Positions 63,301 to 64,000 of a stretch of DNA of 64,000 nucleotides are shown here, piece after piece. A program made the translations under genes and the position numbers. The DNA is taken from assembly GCA_920105625.2 (NCBI GenBank), contig OV050033.1, positions 131,315,821 through 131,379,820 on the forward strand, read 5' to 3'. The notes beneath the pieces were generated by a model that made no database searches, was not told the origin of the DNA, and saw only the letters and a program-made list of their open reading frames with translations. Each line of letters begins with the position of its first letter. Position 1 is the stretch's first letter. This DNA is from Clusia tigrina (Eukaryota; Arthropoda; Insecta; Diptera; Clusiidae).

Positions 63301-64000
63301 GCATTCGCACAAACGTTTGTCCTCACTTTTATTTTATTTTGCTCTCCCTGTTTGTAGTCAAAGTGATATCTGCCTTGGGAGTGCGATTCCCCTGGCGATT
63401 GCTCATATTACTTAAGTTTAAATCAAGATATCATAAATCAAAGCTTCGTTAGCGGCGCTACAATCGGTATATACTCACATATTTACATACAATTATGAGG
63501 TACTCTATTTGCTACGCGCACATACACACGCATACCAAGAACACATGCATACATCACGTTAATATTCCTAAAATTCTCGCAAGTCCTCATACATGAAAGT
63601 CACATCCCAGTCGGCTAAATCAAAAGATGGTGCCATTAGAAGCTCTAATATAATTACGGTTCACGCTCGTATCCTTAGTTGCTAGCACGCATTCCCCTAT
63701 TCCTTGCAGACATAATTAATTATCCTGTAAGGGATATAAATATTAATAAGCATTACTGTACAACTTAAAAGTCAAAAGTCAAGATCCTTCCCAGAACTCA
63801 AGCTGCACGAGTCGGGCAGGTGAACTTTAACTTTCCTTGTATCCTTTTCCTCGCTAATTAACTTTATGTGTGATCGTTTAAAATTTTGCCGCTTTCTTTG
63901 TTCGGTGTCTTTTGGGTCACACCTGGGACAACTTGATGTATCATAGTACCTGATATGCGTAGACCCTGAGAGTCATCATTAGTGCAGCTAAGTTTCCATA

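Larger units (their letters stand above)
59630..64000. other. giant upstream region
   Basis: 4.4 kb with no supportable gene. It probably contains gt enhancers. Visible: GAGA/CT runs at 59951-59976 and 60077-60093, Hunchback-like cataaaaa words near 60155 and 60266, an AT-only block at 60550-60810, a 16-bp minisatellite at 61527-61636 and an approximately 125-165-bp triple repeat at 62884-63300. Confidence 0.5.

Overview
The window is nuclear DNA of a higher fly (Brachycera). Evidence is the AT-rich intergenic sequence, short U2-type introns, insect (TA)n tracts, and five recognisable genes whose products read like those of Drosophila. A tephritid or related acalyptrate is my best guess, but that is inference. 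fs(1)h and giant are both X-linked (Muller A) in Drosophila, so the segment is probably Muller element A.

Layout. 43-513 (-): ND-B14.5A, a mitochondrial complex I subunit, 2 coding exons. 1747-7075 (-): a full-length I/jockey-superfamily non-LTR retrotransposon with a 12-bp target-site duplication (TSD), an intact ORF1 and a broken ORF2. 7467-8308 (+): EMG1/Nep1, 2 exons. 8691-9251 (-): PDAP1/HASPP28-like protein, convergent with EMG1. 9252-18519: the long upstream region of fs(1)h. 18520-47501 (+): the BET-family gene female sterile (1) homeotic (BRD4/BRD2 orthologue), reconstructed as 10 coding exons for a 1757-aa long form. A stop directly after the exon-5 donor gives a 947-aa short form. 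Its introns hold an internally deleted mariner (23584-24527), four long (TA)n tracts and several unrelated minisatellites. 47502 to about 49410: its long 3'UTR. 49440-52516: intergenic repeats. 52531-56477 (+): a LOA-like non-LTR element that has lost its endonuclease, with a 14-bp TSD. 57530-59350 (-): the gap gene giant (bZIP repressor), 2 coding exons, with a recognisable TATA/Inr promoter near 59595-59629. 59630-64000: giant upstream DNA with GAGA runs, AT-rich blocks and tandem repeats.

The genes do not form a pathway. Two are housekeeping genes for ribosome biogenesis and respiration, one encodes a small phosphoprotein, fs(1)h is a general chromatin reader acting in transcription elongation, and giant is an early segmentation repressor. 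All coordinates were worked out by eye from the sequence. Splice sites were chosen by GT/AG, phase and continuity with the known families. No searches were run.
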